Of a stretch of 64,000 bases of DNA, positions 43,921 through 55,858 are shown piece by piece. Source of the DNA: Salvator merianae (Eukaryota; Chordata; Lepidosauria; Squamata; Teiidae); NCBI GenBank assembly GCA_003586115.2, contig QVOM02000090.1:11028632-11092631 (forward strand), in the 5' to 3' direction. The first letter of the stretch is position 1, and each line of letters opens with the position of its first letter. The position numbers and the translations under genes are program-made. The notes below the pieces were generated by a model. The model was not told the DNA's origin, ran no database searches, and saw nothing but the letters and a program-made list of their open reading frames with translations.

Positions 43921-45369
43921 TGCTGCGAGCAGTGAACGTCAGGGGAGGGTGCCAACAGGATTGAAGCCAGAATGAGCAGCAAAGAAAAGGTATTTACGTA
44001 AAGCCAGAAAGCTAGTGCAATTCTTAGGCTTGTGTACAAAGAAACCAAAAAACTTAAAAGAAGACTTAGGCTGCCTCCAGAGGCAATTGTGGGATCTTCT
44101 CTAGATCTCGCAATTGCAGGAGACAGTTCCGGACTCTTGCCTGTGTCTGCTGGCAACTTCTGTTACAGTTCCTGTTCCAAAATACCAGGATGTCAGCTAA
44201 GCACCTCTCACTTCCCTTTCTTCCTTTTCCTGCCCTCAGCTAATATCCGGGTATTTAGAACAGGAACATTAATGCAAGGAGCCGGCAGACAGAGGTAAGC
44301 GATTGCTGTTACAGGAAATCATTGCCAAATGTCCACCTGGACTGCCCCCAGGGCGCAGCATTTGCACCTACTTAGTTCGAGTGCATTCCCAGTCACCATG
44401 GCAGTGGCGGATGTTTCCACAGCCACTGTCATGGCGGCCAGCCAGCATCCGCACTGTGAGCGCTGGAAGCCCTTTCCAAGCTGTTCCAGCCCTCGTAGTG
44501 CGGACAGCTGCCACACTGCAGGACTGTTCCACCTCAGAATGGAATAACTTCCTTTTTTCCCCCTGTGCTTTGCTAGTATCTGGATATTTGGAACAGGAAC
44601 AGAAATGCTAGGAGACAGGAGACGGAGCTAAGCAATCAGTTTTACCCTGCATCGGGAGGCTCTCTTAATAGAAGGCAGGGACAGGCCCTTTATGTTTTGT
44701 TGCCAAGAAAATGGCGTGGATCTGTCACCAGGATTTGGCCTCAGCTTGTAGTGACCTGGTTTTGTTCATCCCGGAATGCAGAAGACAGGAACGTGAAATT
44801 AAGTTACAGCAAAGCAGATTTTGAATGAATATGGGGGGGGGGGGAACCTTTCCTACAGCAAAGGCATTTCCAAAAATGAGGCTCTCCCTCACTTTCAGAG
44901 GATGGCCAGCCCCGCCAGGAATGCTTTGATTTGGATTCTTGGATCCTTCCTACACAAATGGGTTAATTGGCCCCTTCCGATTCTGCAGTTGAGTGATGCG
45001 CAGAGTGTTGTAGCTGCTGCTTAAAACATGTTTGTTATACTCAATTATTTACTGAATACTAATAGACTCATCACTTAGTGGGTTATTCATTCCTGTATTT
45101 ATTACATCATTTTAATGTCCTGGTTTCATTAAGAGCATTTTATTATTGTAGGCTGCCCTGGGATTTATAATGAAGAACAACCTACAAATGCTTGAAACGA
45201 ATGGAATGGATTGGAATGAATATTGCTTGCAAAGTCATGAAACTCTTGAGCATCCTGTACAAAATGGAGTAATTTCCTGGGCTCTTCTGCCATCTAGAGG
45301 GGCACAAGAATTATACACCACTTTATGGAAAGCGTCACTTTTCCATTTTCTCAGACTTACACTATTTGG
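43921..45369. other. non-coding interval with direct repeat pair
   Basis: 44236-44310 and 44568-44640 are related direct repeats (shared order: GCTAATATCCGGGTATTT or GCTAGTATCTGGATATTT, GGAACAGGAACA, then GAG-TAAGC). A 14-bp-arm hairpin (GCAATTGTGGGATC / GATCTCGCAATTGC) lies at 44082-44116. No gene is recognised. Confidence 0.5.
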
Positions 45370-45690
45370 ATCATAAGAATGTAAGAGAAGCCCTGCTGGA
45401 TTGGGCCAGGACCCGTCTAGTCCAGCATTTCATCTCACACAGTGGCTCATCAGTTGCTTCTGGGCATCTCAAGCAGAAGACGAAGGCTCTTCACCTGCTC
45501 TTGACTCCCTGCAAATGGCCTCTAGAGGCATCCTGCCTGTCGCTCCAACCTGGAGGTGCTACCTGGGCATCCATTCTAGTAGCCATTGAGACACCTGTCC
45601 TCTGTGAATTTGTTTAGAAGAACATAAGAGAACCCCTGCTGGATCAGGCCATGGCTTATCAAGTCCAGCATCCTGATATCCTGCAATATT
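45370..45690 (+). repeat. CR1-type 3' segment, one full and one truncated copy
   Basis: CATAAGAATGTAAGAGAAGC CCTGCTGGA ... TTGTTTAGAAGAACATAAGAG then CCCCTGCTGGATCAGGCC. The same family as 37236-37660. Confidence 0.6.
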
Positions 45691-48179
45691 GTTATTGTGA
45701 GAAAATCAACACCCAACTCGGGTTTTGTTTTAAAACAAAATAACTTACCCTGTCTGGATGATAGCTCCCATGTTCCGCCATTTTGGAAATGGCCATCATG
45801 CATGTGTGGGGTCAAAACAGACCCAAAATGGCAGCCACGTATGCACGCAGTGTGCCGATCGTAGTGGCAACATCCCCGGAACAAGCATCCAGACTAGATA
45901 AGTTCTTCTGCTTGCCCCACACAGTTGCCCAGCTGTCTGGGCAAACAGCATTTATTCCGGAAGTGCTTTCTTCTCAAATACTGCTAATATTTTGTAATAT
46001 TTAGCTGCCATCTGGAGGCAGCCATGTCAGTTACCATTGCTATTACGGGAAACCCAACATGGTTGCCAGATTTCCTGTAACAGCGATATTAGGGGTTATG
46101 GAGGCGCCCTTTGAGATTTAAACCAGTCGTTGGGGAGGCAATGAAACCTATTGTGTATTGCGACTATACACCCTGCCTTTCAAAATTCAAACCTGCCTGC
46201 AAAAAAACATTAAAATAGACTTCTCTTTAAATAACAGCCAGAAATAATTTAAAAACGATGAGAAACCTTCCCATAGGACCCCACTTTGGTATGGTGCCTG
46301 TATCCTGTTCCCTACATATTAAAACACTTTAAAAACTTATTTCATATGGTAGAATATATTGTATCAAAACATGATTTCAGATGTAGGTGTTTTCTGTGAA
46401 TCTGCTGTAACTGTACTTAGAAAGGGTTGCTTGCTTATCTTAACTGTTACAATTTATATTCTCACTGATTTATAGATAAGCCCGAACCACTATAAACAAG
46501 ATTGCAGCAGGCACATAAAACCAGTTAAATATAAAATATCAAGCACTGGCAACATATAATTACAGCATGTTATAAATAGAACATATAAACCAACACATGC
46601 ACAGTGAATAACCCATGACCCTTTTGCGTAATGAATGTATATGTAGACATATTTTATGCAAAAGACGAAACACTTCCTTCCTCCAGCTGACGCTCTTGTG
46701 ATTCCACTCGCATTCTGTTTTTAATCCACTTTGCACTCTGTTTCCTCTAGTCCCAGACCACTTCCCTTGGAAAATCCCTTTTCTCTTACATCTGACTAAA
46801 TATTTCAGCCTTGTGAAATCCAGTTAACCGTTTTCTGCTCGAATGGCGAGACCCAAATCAAATTGTTAACCAGCAGAGGGCATGACTTGCACTGCAAATT
46901 CTCAAAACATTCAATTTTAAACACTGTACTAAATGCAATTACTCTAAAGAAAGTGTTGACTTTCATCTGCATTGCAGAAGCCTATGTTTCCGGATTAGCT
47001 GAATTCGCATGCTTTTGCCCATTATCGACTCCATCATCATCTGACAACAGGGAGTTCTAATGAAGCGTGAACTGTTCAGAATGCGCTTTTGGAAATGCAT
47101 TTTCTGGTCTTTAGTGTGGATTAAGGACACTGGCATGCAGACACGCCCGCCTCTAAGATGCTTCTGAGTCAGCTCGGGCCTATTCGCACTATTCTAGCAT
47201 GCTTGCTAGCCGTTCGCACCGCAAGACAGCTGAAGCCACCGGAAGTGGTATTCAACCACTCCCGATTGCCACTATTGGCAGTGCAGTAAATTGTAACCTG
47301 GAACCTTACCTGGAGCTCATAGTGAGCTTCAGGTAAGGGACCATTTGCACTTACCTATGCTGCAGCGGCCATCTCCGGTGCGATCTGCTCATTGCGCATG
47401 CATGACTGGCTGATCATGCCACGTGCATCTGCACGCCGTGTGGGCCTGCTGATCACCGTGGCAGTGGCCGGATGCTACAACGTCGACCTGGGATCACCAG
47501 ATTTTTCTGTGCTTCCCAATCAATACCTTTGCAACTGGCAAAAAGCGTGTTGCAAGGCTATCACAGGAAGTGCAGCAGCGACGCCAGGTTTCCCACGATG
47601 GATCTGCTCACCTTCACATCTGGTGAGGGGCCTAGGAAAGGGGTGGGAACATCTGGGAGCCGGCCAGCGGGCGAAAAGCAACCAAAGAAAAGAGGCAGGC
47701 AGGCGCTCGGCTGGCTCACGGAAGTTCCCATGCAGCTCACCAGAGGTGCAGATAAGCAAATCTATGCCAGGAGGGTTGGCTTGGTGGTCTACAGCAAGCG
47801 ACTTAGGAGGAACTGCGGGGTCTTTTTCATACCCTGATTGGCACTCCCTCTTGCTGTCTGGAGACAGTTTAAATTAAAATTTGTGCGTATTTGTGTTGCA
47901 AGTGTCCAACTCTTGTTGTGGGCGAAGGACATGCTGTGCAAAGACATCCCAGACTCAGCGTGTGTGTGCAGAACCACGATCCGCTGGGCGCTGCTGCGCA
48001 AACCCGGTTCTCTGGGCAAGGTCATGGCATGGGCGAATATCATGTCGGGGTGTGCGTGTTGCTGGTGGGTAAATGAAACATTTGACTGGGTACAGTCTTA
48101 ACACCATGGCCTGGCCTGTGGTGGCCCCGATCCCTAAATGTCATACCCACACACACACACCCAAGAGCCTCTCCCGCGC
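45691..48179. other. non-coding interval upstream of UBE2L3
   Basis: Contains MITE-like sequence near 45690-46090 and 47160-47360 (short palindrome GAGCTCATAGTGAGCTTC at 47321) and a (CA)n run at 48150-48161. An octamer-like ATGCAAA is at about 46658. No gene is recognised; the 161-codon frame at 47392 has no domain. Confidence 0.45.
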
Positions 48180-48434
48180 CTTTTTTCTCCCTTTAAGCAG
48201 GCAGCAGCAGCGAAGCGGCAGCGGTGGGGGGACGGAAGGAAGTCGGGGCGTCCCCGCGCGAGCGCGCGCACCTCCCTCCCGTCCTCGCCCTCCCTCCCGC
48301 TCTTCCCGCAGCCGCCCCTCCTCCCCCCTCGCTGTGTAGAGTGCTAGTGCTGCGCTGCTGCTGGGCTCGCGCGAGCCGCGGCGGCGCGTGTCCGCTCCAG
48401 GAAGCAGGAGGCAGCGAGCCGCCTCCTCTCTCGT

Positions 48435-48457
48435 CCGCCGCCGCCGCCGCCGCCGCC
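48435..48457 (+). repeat. UBE2L3: (CCG)n in 5'UTR
   Basis: Seven to eight uninterrupted CCG triplets lie 32 bases before the main start codon and end directly at the upstream ATG. A potentially length-variable triplet. Confidence 0.9.
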
Positions 48458-48511
48458 ATGCATTGTGGGGCAGCAGCAGTAGATCCAAGATGGCGGCCAG
48501 CAGGAGGCTGA
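48458..48511 (+). CDS. upstream ORF overlapping the UBE2L3 start
   Basis: An ATG at 48458 in a GCCGCC context opens a 17-codon frame (MHCGAAAVDPRWRPAGG) that ends in TGA at 48509-48511. It is out of frame with UBE2L3 and overlaps its first seven codons, so ribosomes starting here would pass the main ATG. It matters only if transcription starts upstream of 48458, which is not shown. The TGA overlaps the ATG of Met8 (TGATG). Confidence 0.35.
   Translation: MHCGAAAVDPRWRPAGG
48485..48497 (+). promoter_or_regulatory. UBE2L3: YY1-type motif over the start codon
   Basis: CCAAGATGGCGGC matches the consensus AAnATGGCGGC recognised by YY1, with the ATG being the UBE2L3 start. Motifs of this form just downstream of the start site are common in CpG-island housekeeping promoters. 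Binding is inferred. Confidence 0.6.
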
Positions 48512-48516
48512 TGAAG
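48490..48516 (+). CDS. UBE2L3: UBE2L3 coding exon 1
   Basis: Encodes MAASRRLMK, the first nine residues of the ubiquitin-conjugating enzyme UBE2L3 (UbcH7), followed by a GTAACA donor at 48517. The exon ends on a codon boundary after Lys9, where mammalian UBE2L3 is also split. These residues form the start of the N-terminal helix that faces E1 and E3. The ATG lies in AAGATGG (A at -3, G at +4), a strong initiation context. It is assigned by the match to exon 2, whose product continues this peptide exactly. Confidence 0.93.
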
Positions 48517-51077
48517 GTAACATCCAGGCTCGCCGCCGGGCCGGGCAGGGCCGGGAGGCGGGGAGGGGGGGAGAGGGAGGCGGGGGAGCGGCGCGGCGGC
48601 GGGGGGGCAGGCTCGGGCGGCGGCGGGGGTCTCCTCCCCGGCGCCTCGAGGGGGCGGCCGCTGACGGACGGGCTGCCGACCAGGCCCTTTCTTCCTCGGT
48701 CTCCGGCCGGGCCGCCCGCCCGTCCGCCCGCCTAAGCCGCTTCCGGCTTTTCTTTTTTTGGGGCGGGGGGAGGCAGGCAAGCAGGCCTGAGGGGAACTGG
48801 CCGCGGGGGGGAGGTCGCGGGGCTGGACGGCCCTACCTCGCCCGGCCCGGCCCGGCTTGCGGCGGAGGCACTCTTTGTACGGAGCCAGCAGCCTCGGCTC
48901 CCCCGGCCGGCCAGGGAGGCAACTCCCGTCGAGGGGCTCCGGCCGTGACTAAGCAAAGGGCGGGGCTGGGGGGGGGCGGCCGGCCGTCTCCTCACGACGC
49001 CGGGGGGTTGGGTTGGGGCGGGGGCTGTCCCCGGATGGAGCGAAGGGGGTGCTGCCGCCTCTCCTCCCGCCACCGCCTGGTGCCACCCCCGCAGGGCCGG
49101 CCACGAGGGAAAGGAGGCGAGCGAGGCGGCGAGACACACGGACCCCCCCCTCGGAGATGGGCGGGGAGGGGGCTGGTGGGTGGTGGCCTCCCTCCGAGGC
49201 TACAAAAGAGGATCCCTCCGAGGCAGGCAAGCCGCCGGCCCCCTTGCTAAAAGGAAGGAGCGAGCGACGACGGTCCTTTTAGCAGATCCTTTAAAGGGCT
49301 GGGGGGGGGCGGAGAGGCGAACTCTCAAGTGACTCTTCTTCCTCTTCAAAACGGGGAACCATCTAAGTCAGCGGGGTGGGGATGGGGGCCGAGCTCAGAA
49401 GGAGGGTCCGCAAGTCAGTTCAGGTGCAGTGTTCCTTCCTTCCGTCCTTCTCTCTTTTCCTCCTCCTCCTTTTTTACTTTTCTCCTGCTCCTTCAAAGCT
49501 TCCACGACTTCCAGCGTCGCCTCTCCAGAGAGGCCGGAAGGAATCCATCCACGGGATTAGAGTGATTGCTTTTATTAAATGCTGCGCTTATGTAAGAAAT
49601 ACGATATACGGGAGCTGAAACTTGCGAGTTAGGCGACAAAGAGGCTTGTGGCAGCCTTAAAAGCCTATGCCAGAATTACAAGCACAGCAGCAATAGATGC
49701 TTACTCAGAAGCAGCCCGAATGGGCTTTGGTGGGGTGTATACTCTGGACCGTTCAAGATTGCAAACCTAAATCTGTTAGTGAGATGCAGCCTGTGAATTA
49801 ATCCCTTTTCTCTCTCTTTCTAAGGCAAAGTCATTTTGGCCACTTTTGGGGGTGTATAAATCCTATTTGGGGGACAGGGCTGTACAGTCTCTTTGCTAGG
49901 ACGCCATACTTCAGCACTGTGAAAAATTCTTCCTTTGACACCACGAGACATATTTTGTGTGCACTAATCTACTTCATGGCCCCCTAAGTATCTAGATTAA
50001 AAACTGTTTAGTATGTGGATTTTAAAACCTCTGCTTCCGCGCAACTATAGCTGCTTCCCATATTTCTGTGCTGATCCTAATAGTTGGGTGCCCAGATATG
50101 GAGTATGCTGCAGTTGTAGAGTAACAGTTTGTATTCTAAATTAATTTGTGGTACTGTGTTTGACTAAAATGTTATCCCCAGTAAAGTCGACAGGTGGCTT
50201 TTTAAAAAGAGTAATAATGATGCAGATGGTTAATAAAGCCATGAGTGGGCAAGCAGCATTTTTGAAGAGATAACAGTTTCCCCTTTTTCTGTCACATGAG
50301 TAGTGCATTACCGAAACAGAATAAAGTATGCCTGTTCTTTTAGAATATTTTACATATGAGGATCTTGGTTGAAGTGCGTTTATAACTGATGGGTTAAAAA
50401 GTATATAAATATGGAAAAATACTCAGCCATTACGATTCACCTACCACTTAAACTGATTTGTTTTTTTCTTAGGATTTGGGTGAGAGTCATCTGAGGGGTT
50501 TGAGGTTTCCTATTATGTTTAAGGTTAGCATAGTTTTACAGGCATCATATTTCTGAAGCTTTCATACTAGTTTCTTTCCCTTTGAGTCCTTTATTCAGAC
50601 CCCTTTTTGGTAAAGAAATCTACTTTCAGAGAAACCGTGTGTTTGACTTGAAATTTGTCATTCCTATTACATTTGCCTTTAATGGGTAAATAGGCATGAA
50701 TATGTAATAGCCTGGGTAGGCAGGGTTTTTGCATATAGTTTTCCAGTGTGTTCCAGGAGCTGTAGAAATCACACACTTGTAGTAGCAGTGTGTAATTTGC
50801 CACATTATTGGGGGGATTTCTGATGAAAGGTAAACTCTGCAGCTGATTTTTTTTTTTTTAAGCCAGGGTGAGGGACCTGAGGCCTGCGTGCAAACTTTGG
50901 CCAAATTCTGTGTGGTTTTGAGGGTGTTTGCAAGGAGAGGGAAATGGGGAGAAAGTGAGAAATATATGGAATAGTGGAGGGGGGGGGCTCTCTGAGAGTG
51001 ATCAGGTCAAAACTCTTACAGCAAGGGGTAACTATCTTATCTCCTGTAGCCCCTGGACTGGGAAGAAAAAGATGTAG

Positions 51078-51180
51078 AACACAGGTGCTCAAGCTGTGGC
51101 ATTCCAGATCTTCCTCAACTACATCTCCCATCATCCCTAGCAAAGGGGGTAATCAGAGGCTGTAGTTCAGGAACATAAAA
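51078..51180. repeat. family F palindromic element
   Basis: CACAGGTGCTCAAGCTGTGG, TTCCTCAACTACATCTCCCA TCATCCCTAGC, then GGCTGTAGTTCAGGAACAT form the inverted arms of the lizard repeat found at 60679-60803. Confidence 0.55.
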
Positions 51181-53899
51181 AGGGTTGCAGTTTGAATAGC
51201 CATATATATGAGAAGGCAGATGGTAATAAGAAGAAAAGCAGGATGCCATGACCGCTCCTGGCTTGAAGGCCCCGTTGAGTTACCCCACTAGAATCCATCC
51301 TCTGACAGGAAAAAGGTTCCCCGTTCCTCTTCTACCCCTATTCTGTTCATGTTAATCATATAAAGACCACGAACACTACTATTCATGTACATCTGAGTAT
51401 TAATATTTGTTTCATGCCTATGTGTTCACTGTAGCAGAGCTGGTGTTCAGTTAGTGTTTGCTTTCTGGAGACCCCAAAGACCTTTACTTGAGATTGAACT
51501 CAACTGTTGAATATCTAAAGGGTTTCTCTCCCAGGTTTGGGCCTGGTATTCTGCAATTGACAAAATATTTGCTAGTTAAGGTATAGATAGAAAGCAGTTC
51601 TCTCTTGTATTGTTCATGGGTTCTGTAATTCATCATTCATTTTACTGCTGATTATAACAAAAACCTCAAATATAATAATAACAATAATAATAATAAAGGT
51701 GCTTCCTTTATATTGCTTAATTATGGTTCATTTTTTGCCTACCACTAGTCTGATGTTAGCTTTAGATTAAAAAACCGCAACCAGAATCTATGAAAATTAA
51801 GCAGCTGTCCAGGCAGCACAGAGAGATAAACTTACGTAGTCTTGAATGTTCTGTCAGATTGCTACTATGATTTGCCACTTACTTCAAGGCAGCTATCCAG
51901 CAGAGCCTTGGTACAAAAATAAATGTGTTGATTCTGAAACAAAAAGCAATGTGGGAATTTCCTTCCCCTTACATCTTAAATGTTCCTTTATATAGTACTT
52001 TGAAATAAATACAGTGCTTACGCTAGTTCAGTAGTTGCAAGTGCTTCTCCGTGTTCACATGTAGGGATTAAAATAGCTGGGTATTATTTCCCTGCACAAG
52101 TCAAAGCTTTCATGTTGTAGAAAGTCTTCCACTGTAGTAAGATATTTGTAAGCTACCCCCTTACTGAATTAAACACAATTACATATTGAAATGCTAACGT
52201 AGTTGAACCTGTAACATGTTTAAGGGCAGTGCTGGGGCACTGTTCACTGCTGATGTGAGGTAGAGCTTAAAAACATCTGAAGGATCACAGTTTCACTTTC
52301 CCTTCTTCATCACAATTAATGTGCCTATAAGAATTGCAATCCCTTGGGGTGTTTTTCCTGAAGAGATTATTTTGTATTCCTATCATTCCTTGAGCAAAGA
52401 TAGCCATACCAATCCATGCCATTCTAGATGTCACTGAACGGCCACGCTGACTATTTCCTCTTATGCGTCAGGCTGTCTGGGACTAAGGATGGTTGTAGTT
52501 TAGTCACATCTGAGGGGGATATAATTTGGTCACCTGCGCTCTTAAGGAATCTAAAACTAAGGTCTTCTTTCCCACTCAAGATTAAGCTTATGTTGTTGTC
52601 ACAGCTGTTGTGAGATATATGGCATAAGTGGCATTCTTGCGTGTTTAAGAGTTTCCTGTGGTTTGTAAAGAACCAATTTGAGAATTTTTTAAAAAAAATC
52701 TTGAGAGTTTTGTCTGACTTTCAGTGTGTCCCTCCAGCATAGAACTACTTATCTCTGTGTTTTCTTTTTCTTTTTAGTGCTAAGTCATGCTAACACCCTG
52801 CATTTTAATGACTTGTTTTTATTTTCTGCTTGCATTTCTTTGAGGCTGCTTTGATAAGTATAGCAACGTTTCACATGCAGTTTAGGCTGTTGATCTTCCA
52901 ACTGCTTTAGTAAACACCCTTATCTTTTATTTAGCTCTTGGAAAGCTGTGTGGTTTCTCTCACCAGTTGTGGAATGTCCTTTGATGTACAGTAAGGCCCT
53001 GATTTAAGCAAATTCAGTTTGTGTGGTTTCAATAGAACACAATCTGTGCATGGAGACCTTGCTGCGGTATTTAGGATTCCAACTGGACTTCAATGCATTT
53101 TCACGCCACCGAGGGATCAGAGGGGAGGGTTTTGCTTTATCACTCTTTTGCTTTAAGCGATGACTTGCTGGAATGGGGCCCTTGAGTTAAACGGGGCCCT
53201 ATTGTAATGGGGGGGGGAATGTCAGAACATCTCAGCTCTCTTTTTTGCTATTGTCTTCAAATAACAACAGTTATAAAATACAGTTGGATCATGCAGTCAC
53301 TGAATCTGCATTCACATTAGTTGCTAACTGTGCATAGATCAAAAAGTCACGAGGCGTCAAACCAACTCAGACCTAAGACCCAGAAGTGATGCTTTACAAG
53401 TAATGCTGAAAGTAAACTACAAATCACTGGTTATGCCCGTGGGCAATAGCAATCTGCGTATTGTGCAGGTTGAAGACTTGTGTTCCAAACCTAGCAGCAA
53501 CTGCCTTTTAACAGAATTTTGAGTCTTCAACTTAAGAAGATAACAGCAATGTTAGTGGTTCTCACCCAATTGCTGGGACCTATCTTTGTAGCTTCTAATG
53601 GCCAGTAACAACCAAAACAGTCCTGAGCTGCTTACCTTGGTGCAACATGGCGTTTATACTTGGCAGCCAATGGACCAATGCTGTGTAGCTCTGGATCTTG
53701 TTTTGCCAGGACGCAAAGGAAAATTAGCCTCCAACATAAAGATGTGTATGGTACAGAGCTAAAGCAGTGCTTTAAAAATAAGCCATTAATACATTTAATA
53801 TATCGAGATAAGGGCAGCAAAAATGCCAACCGATACAATATTACCTCCATCTTTGTTTTTAGAAGTTATTTACATCCACTTTCCCCAAAAGTCATGATG

Positions 53900-54235
53900 T
53901 GGAATTTATTTATATGTTGGAGCATTTATATCCCATCCTTTATGCAGAGGTCCCATGATGGGTCACAACGATAAAAAGATAAAACTCTTAAAACAGTGTA
54001 AAAAACATATATTAAAATATAATCCTCCTCCCTTCCTGCAGGACAACACTTAAGAAGAAGGTAAACATCAAAGGCCTGGGTGAAGAGATACGTTGTAACT
54101 AGGTGCCAAAAGGCATACAAAGTTGGTGCCTGATGTACCTCCAGAGGGATGCAGTTTGGGGGCCACGACAGAAAAGCCCCTCCTGCGTGTTTCCGCCCCT
54201 CACACATCTGAGAAAGGCAGGGCTGCAATCTGACC
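53900..54235 (-). repeat. CR1/L2-type LINE 3' end
   Basis: Starts TTTATTTATATGTTGGAGC and runs to AAGGCCTGGGTGAAGAG (reverse of a CTTCACCCAGGCCTTTAA-type block) and CAGTTTGGGGGCCACGAC AGAAAAG. It is the reverse-orientation partner of 18931-19187 and 43058-43455. Confidence 0.65.
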
Positions 54236-55664
54236 TGCTGAACAAAAGAGTTTCGTTCCCTTGTTTGATTAACAGCTTATAAGCTGCCCACTAAAAGTCT
54301 GGTGCTGGCACTGTTCCACTCACAAAGCTCTGCTGTCCTGACAGGACTGCCAGAAATCAGCCAAAGTAATTATCCTAGCCTACAAAAAGCCGAATGTGAC
54401 TAATTAGTTGACTGATTTTGGCAAGGGTAAACCTCAGCATTACAGTACTTGAAGCCTTACAGCCATTTCGGTAGTGGGCATCTCATTCCTGCAGATCGGT
54501 GTGTTGCGCTTTGGGAATATACCAAACAAATAGGATTAACTGAATCATGTGGTCCTGCTGGCAACTCCATATGGGTCCATTAGGGCCTGAGTCCTGTGCA
54601 GCGTAGCCAGGAAGATCGCCACAAAGTCTGAACGATCCCGTAAAATGTTCTTTTGCGTTTGGTTTCTAACGACAGCAAGATAAGACATGCAGGCTAAGGA
54701 CATCTAATACCAGTAAGGATTGGTGCAATAAAAGGTATTGTGTAATGTGGGTGACGTTCCTTTTATGGTGTTCACAGCACCAGCTCTTAAAGGAAGTAGG
54801 TTGTCACTGAACTGTGTGCATTGTGAAGGAATCTAGGTTTTATAAACACTGTAAAACTATGTATCTTCTTAACTATGTATCATTCAGAACGTGTGAATTC
54901 TACTAATAAACAAACACGGTTTGTTTGAATCTTTTCATGGAACACAAAGAAGCTTCCCAAAATATTTTGCGTGTATGACTGTGTAGTCAAATGTTTACTC
55001 AGCCAAACTCCTGCTTTTACTGTGTGTTCCTGCCACACCCACATAATTTACATTGAGCATTTACATTCACACATGGATAAATGGTCTGTCAGCTAATTGA
55101 TGAGCTGTTTATACTTTGAATAGTATTTTTTTCCAAGTTACTTAATTCAAAGGGTTGTGTACTGGTGAGTAAAAAGAGGGGAGAAACATATGGGCATTGC
55201 TGCATATAGTCTTGCACAGACTCAGCGTGGCCTATCCTGGGATGGCCCCTGAGGGTAAGTGCAGTCAGAAGCCCCCTCCCCCTGTTGAGAACTTCATTAA
55301 CCTGCTTCCTGCTGGGGGAGGAACTTCCAGTTGTATTCACCTTCACTAGCGCCTCCCATTGGGTCATACTCAAGTACAATGATGTTGTGTAAAGTTTTCT
55401 GACTAACATGCATAATGATCTTTACTAAAACTCCCCCTGCCACTAAAAATGGCAACTCTAAATTTGTTTCAAAGCAAATACTCCATGCCCATTTTAAACA
55501 CAAGCTACTACACTGAATTTAGAATTATTTGCATTAAGGAAGTTCAGAGCGCAGCCACCGTTGGTCTTCATCTGCAGATACAGAAGTATCACGCAGATCA
55601 AAGCTTAACCAAGCCTAATGTGAAATAAATCTTAAGTATCTACTTCAACCCTGCAGTGTGATAA

Positions 55665-55858
55665 GCGGCTAGACTGTTGGAGTAAAGACCTTAGGATCTC
55701 ATTTGTCCAAATCCCCACTCAGCCCTGAAAAGCTGACCGTGTGACCTAGGGCCAGTCATAGGGTTGCTACGGGGACAAAATTTGTACTCTGCTTTGGCCT
55801 CTTTTGGAAGAAATGTAGGGTATAAATTCCACAACTAAATAATAATAAATAAATCGTA
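55665..55858 (+). mobile_element. CORE/MIR-like SINE
   Basis: GGCTAGACTGTTGGAGTAAA, TCCAAATCCCCACTCAGC, GTGTGACCTAGGGCCAGTCA, then GGTTGCTACGGGGACAAAAT and GTAGGGTATAAATTCC with an (AATAA)n tail. The GTGTGACCTxGGGCxAGTCA word is the conserved CORE of MIR-type SINEs. Near full length. Confidence 0.7.

Larger units (their letters stand above)
48180..49300 (+). promoter_or_regulatory. UBE2L3: CpG-island promoter of UBE2L3
   Basis: Very GC- and CpG-rich over about 1.1 kb, unlike the AT-balanced flanks, and it spans exon 1 and the start of intron 1. No TATA box is seen; the transcription start is not fixed. This fits a housekeeping E2 gene. Short apparent frames on both strands are products of GC content. 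Confidence 0.85.

Noticed and set aside
48141..49282. Several GC-rich frames of 90-195 codons on both strands around UBE2L3 exon 1
   Set aside because: A CpG island rarely contains stop codons; none of these frames shows a domain and they overlap the UBE2L3 promoter and intron.
52253..52260. TGAGGTAG, the start of mature let-7, in UBE2L3 intron 1
   Set aside because: The following bases do not continue as let-7 and no hairpin partner is seen.
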